From AC-32 sp963772975 (lineage in GTDB: Bacteria; Actinomycetota; Thermoleophilia; Gaiellales; Gaiellaceae), in the NCBI GenBank assembly GCA_963772975.1, contig CAVYZH010000004.1:181621-245620 (forward strand): a stretch of DNA of 64,000 bases, given 5' to 3'. The translations under genes and the position numbers were made by a program. The notes under the pieces are model-generated. The model was not told the origin of the DNA, ran no database searches, and was given only the letters and a program-made list of their open reading frames with translations. Every line of letters starts with the position of its first letter. The stretch's first letter is position 1. Of this stretch, positions 63,932 to 64,000 are shown one piece after another.

Positions 63932-64000
63932 TCCCCGGTAGCTCAATTGGCAGAGCATCCGGCTGTTAACCGGAGGGTTGTTGGTTCGAGTCCAACCCGG
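63932..64000 (+). tRNA. tRNA-Asn (anticodon GTT), cut by the window end
   Basis: Acceptor TCCCCGG, D-arm with GGTAGCTCAATTGGCAGAGC, anticodon stem CCGG/CCGG with loop CTGTTAA (GTT), and T-arm GTTGGTTCGAGTCCAAC. Only the first bases of the 3' acceptor strand are in the window. Confidence 0.93.

Overview
The window is a 64 kb piece of a high-GC bacterial chromosome. The 16S/23S/5S operon, the very high G+C at third codon positions, frequent GTG and TTG starts, stop-start overlaps (ATGA, GTGA, TTGA) and gene content fit an actinomycetote, most probably class Thermoleophilia (Gaiellales/Solirubrobacterales-like). That placement is inferred from reading the rRNA and proteins and was not tested phylogenetically.

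Layout. 0-9.5 kb: sugar ABC importer (two permeases, MalK-type ATPase) with a GH13 glucosidase, then an EF-G paralogue, a zinc-ribbon protein, a small conserved protein, an aldehyde dehydrogenase, a NIF3/CutA-like domain protein and an RNase H. 9.56-14.8 kb: a tRNA-Gly whose 3' half is repeated 5.16 kb downstream, beside a terminator. The interval carries a diacylglycerol kinase-like protein, a PAP2 phosphatase, a SixA-like phosphatase and several gene remnants, and looks like a decayed tRNA-integrated element. 14.8-23 kb: receiver/histidine kinase/LuxR regulator operon, a YVTN-type beta-propeller, secreted and Flp-pilin-like small proteins, tRNA-Cys, a GNAT acetyltransferase and a membrane glycosyltransferase. 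23-43.8 kb: conserved metabolic block with HMG-CoA reductase, ferritin-like di-iron protein, folD, cold-shock protein, TPR-adenylate cyclase, gatCAB, an M23 peptidase, class V aminotransferase-serA, prolyl-tRNA editing-like protein, ilvE, DegT aminotransferase, RemA-like protein, MFS exporter, 3-methyladenine glycosylase, PBP1A and tyrS. 43.8-49.2 kb: complete rrn operon with no tRNA in the 16S-23S spacer. 49.2-59.7 kb: M48 peptidase and a small conserved gene whose 5' end is the attachment site of a 9.4 kb integrative element. 59.7-64 kb: histidine phosphatase, SDR, dGTPase, dnaG, tRNA-Asn.

The most interesting region is the 50.24-59.71 kb element. It is bounded by a 15-bp direct repeat lying inside a coding sequence. 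A second 22-bp direct repeat, itself two tandem copies of an 11-mer, lies 66-77 bp inside each end. It carries a tyrosine integrase with an excisionase-like gene, a DUF3631-type ATPase with iteron-like repeats in its 3' end, a ribbon-helix-helix regulator with two unknown genes, an HNH nuclease, an 0.8 kb repeat-rich non-coding stretch, and cargo including a GT2/beta-sandwich/GT32 fusion. Five single-base insertions break the replication/integration genes, either through decay or through sequence error. Integration appears to have replaced the promoter and start codon of the host gene.

Across the window many genes have a TANNNT-like -10 box only 6-10 nt upstream of the start codon and no Shine-Dalgarno sequence, which points to widespread leaderless transcription.
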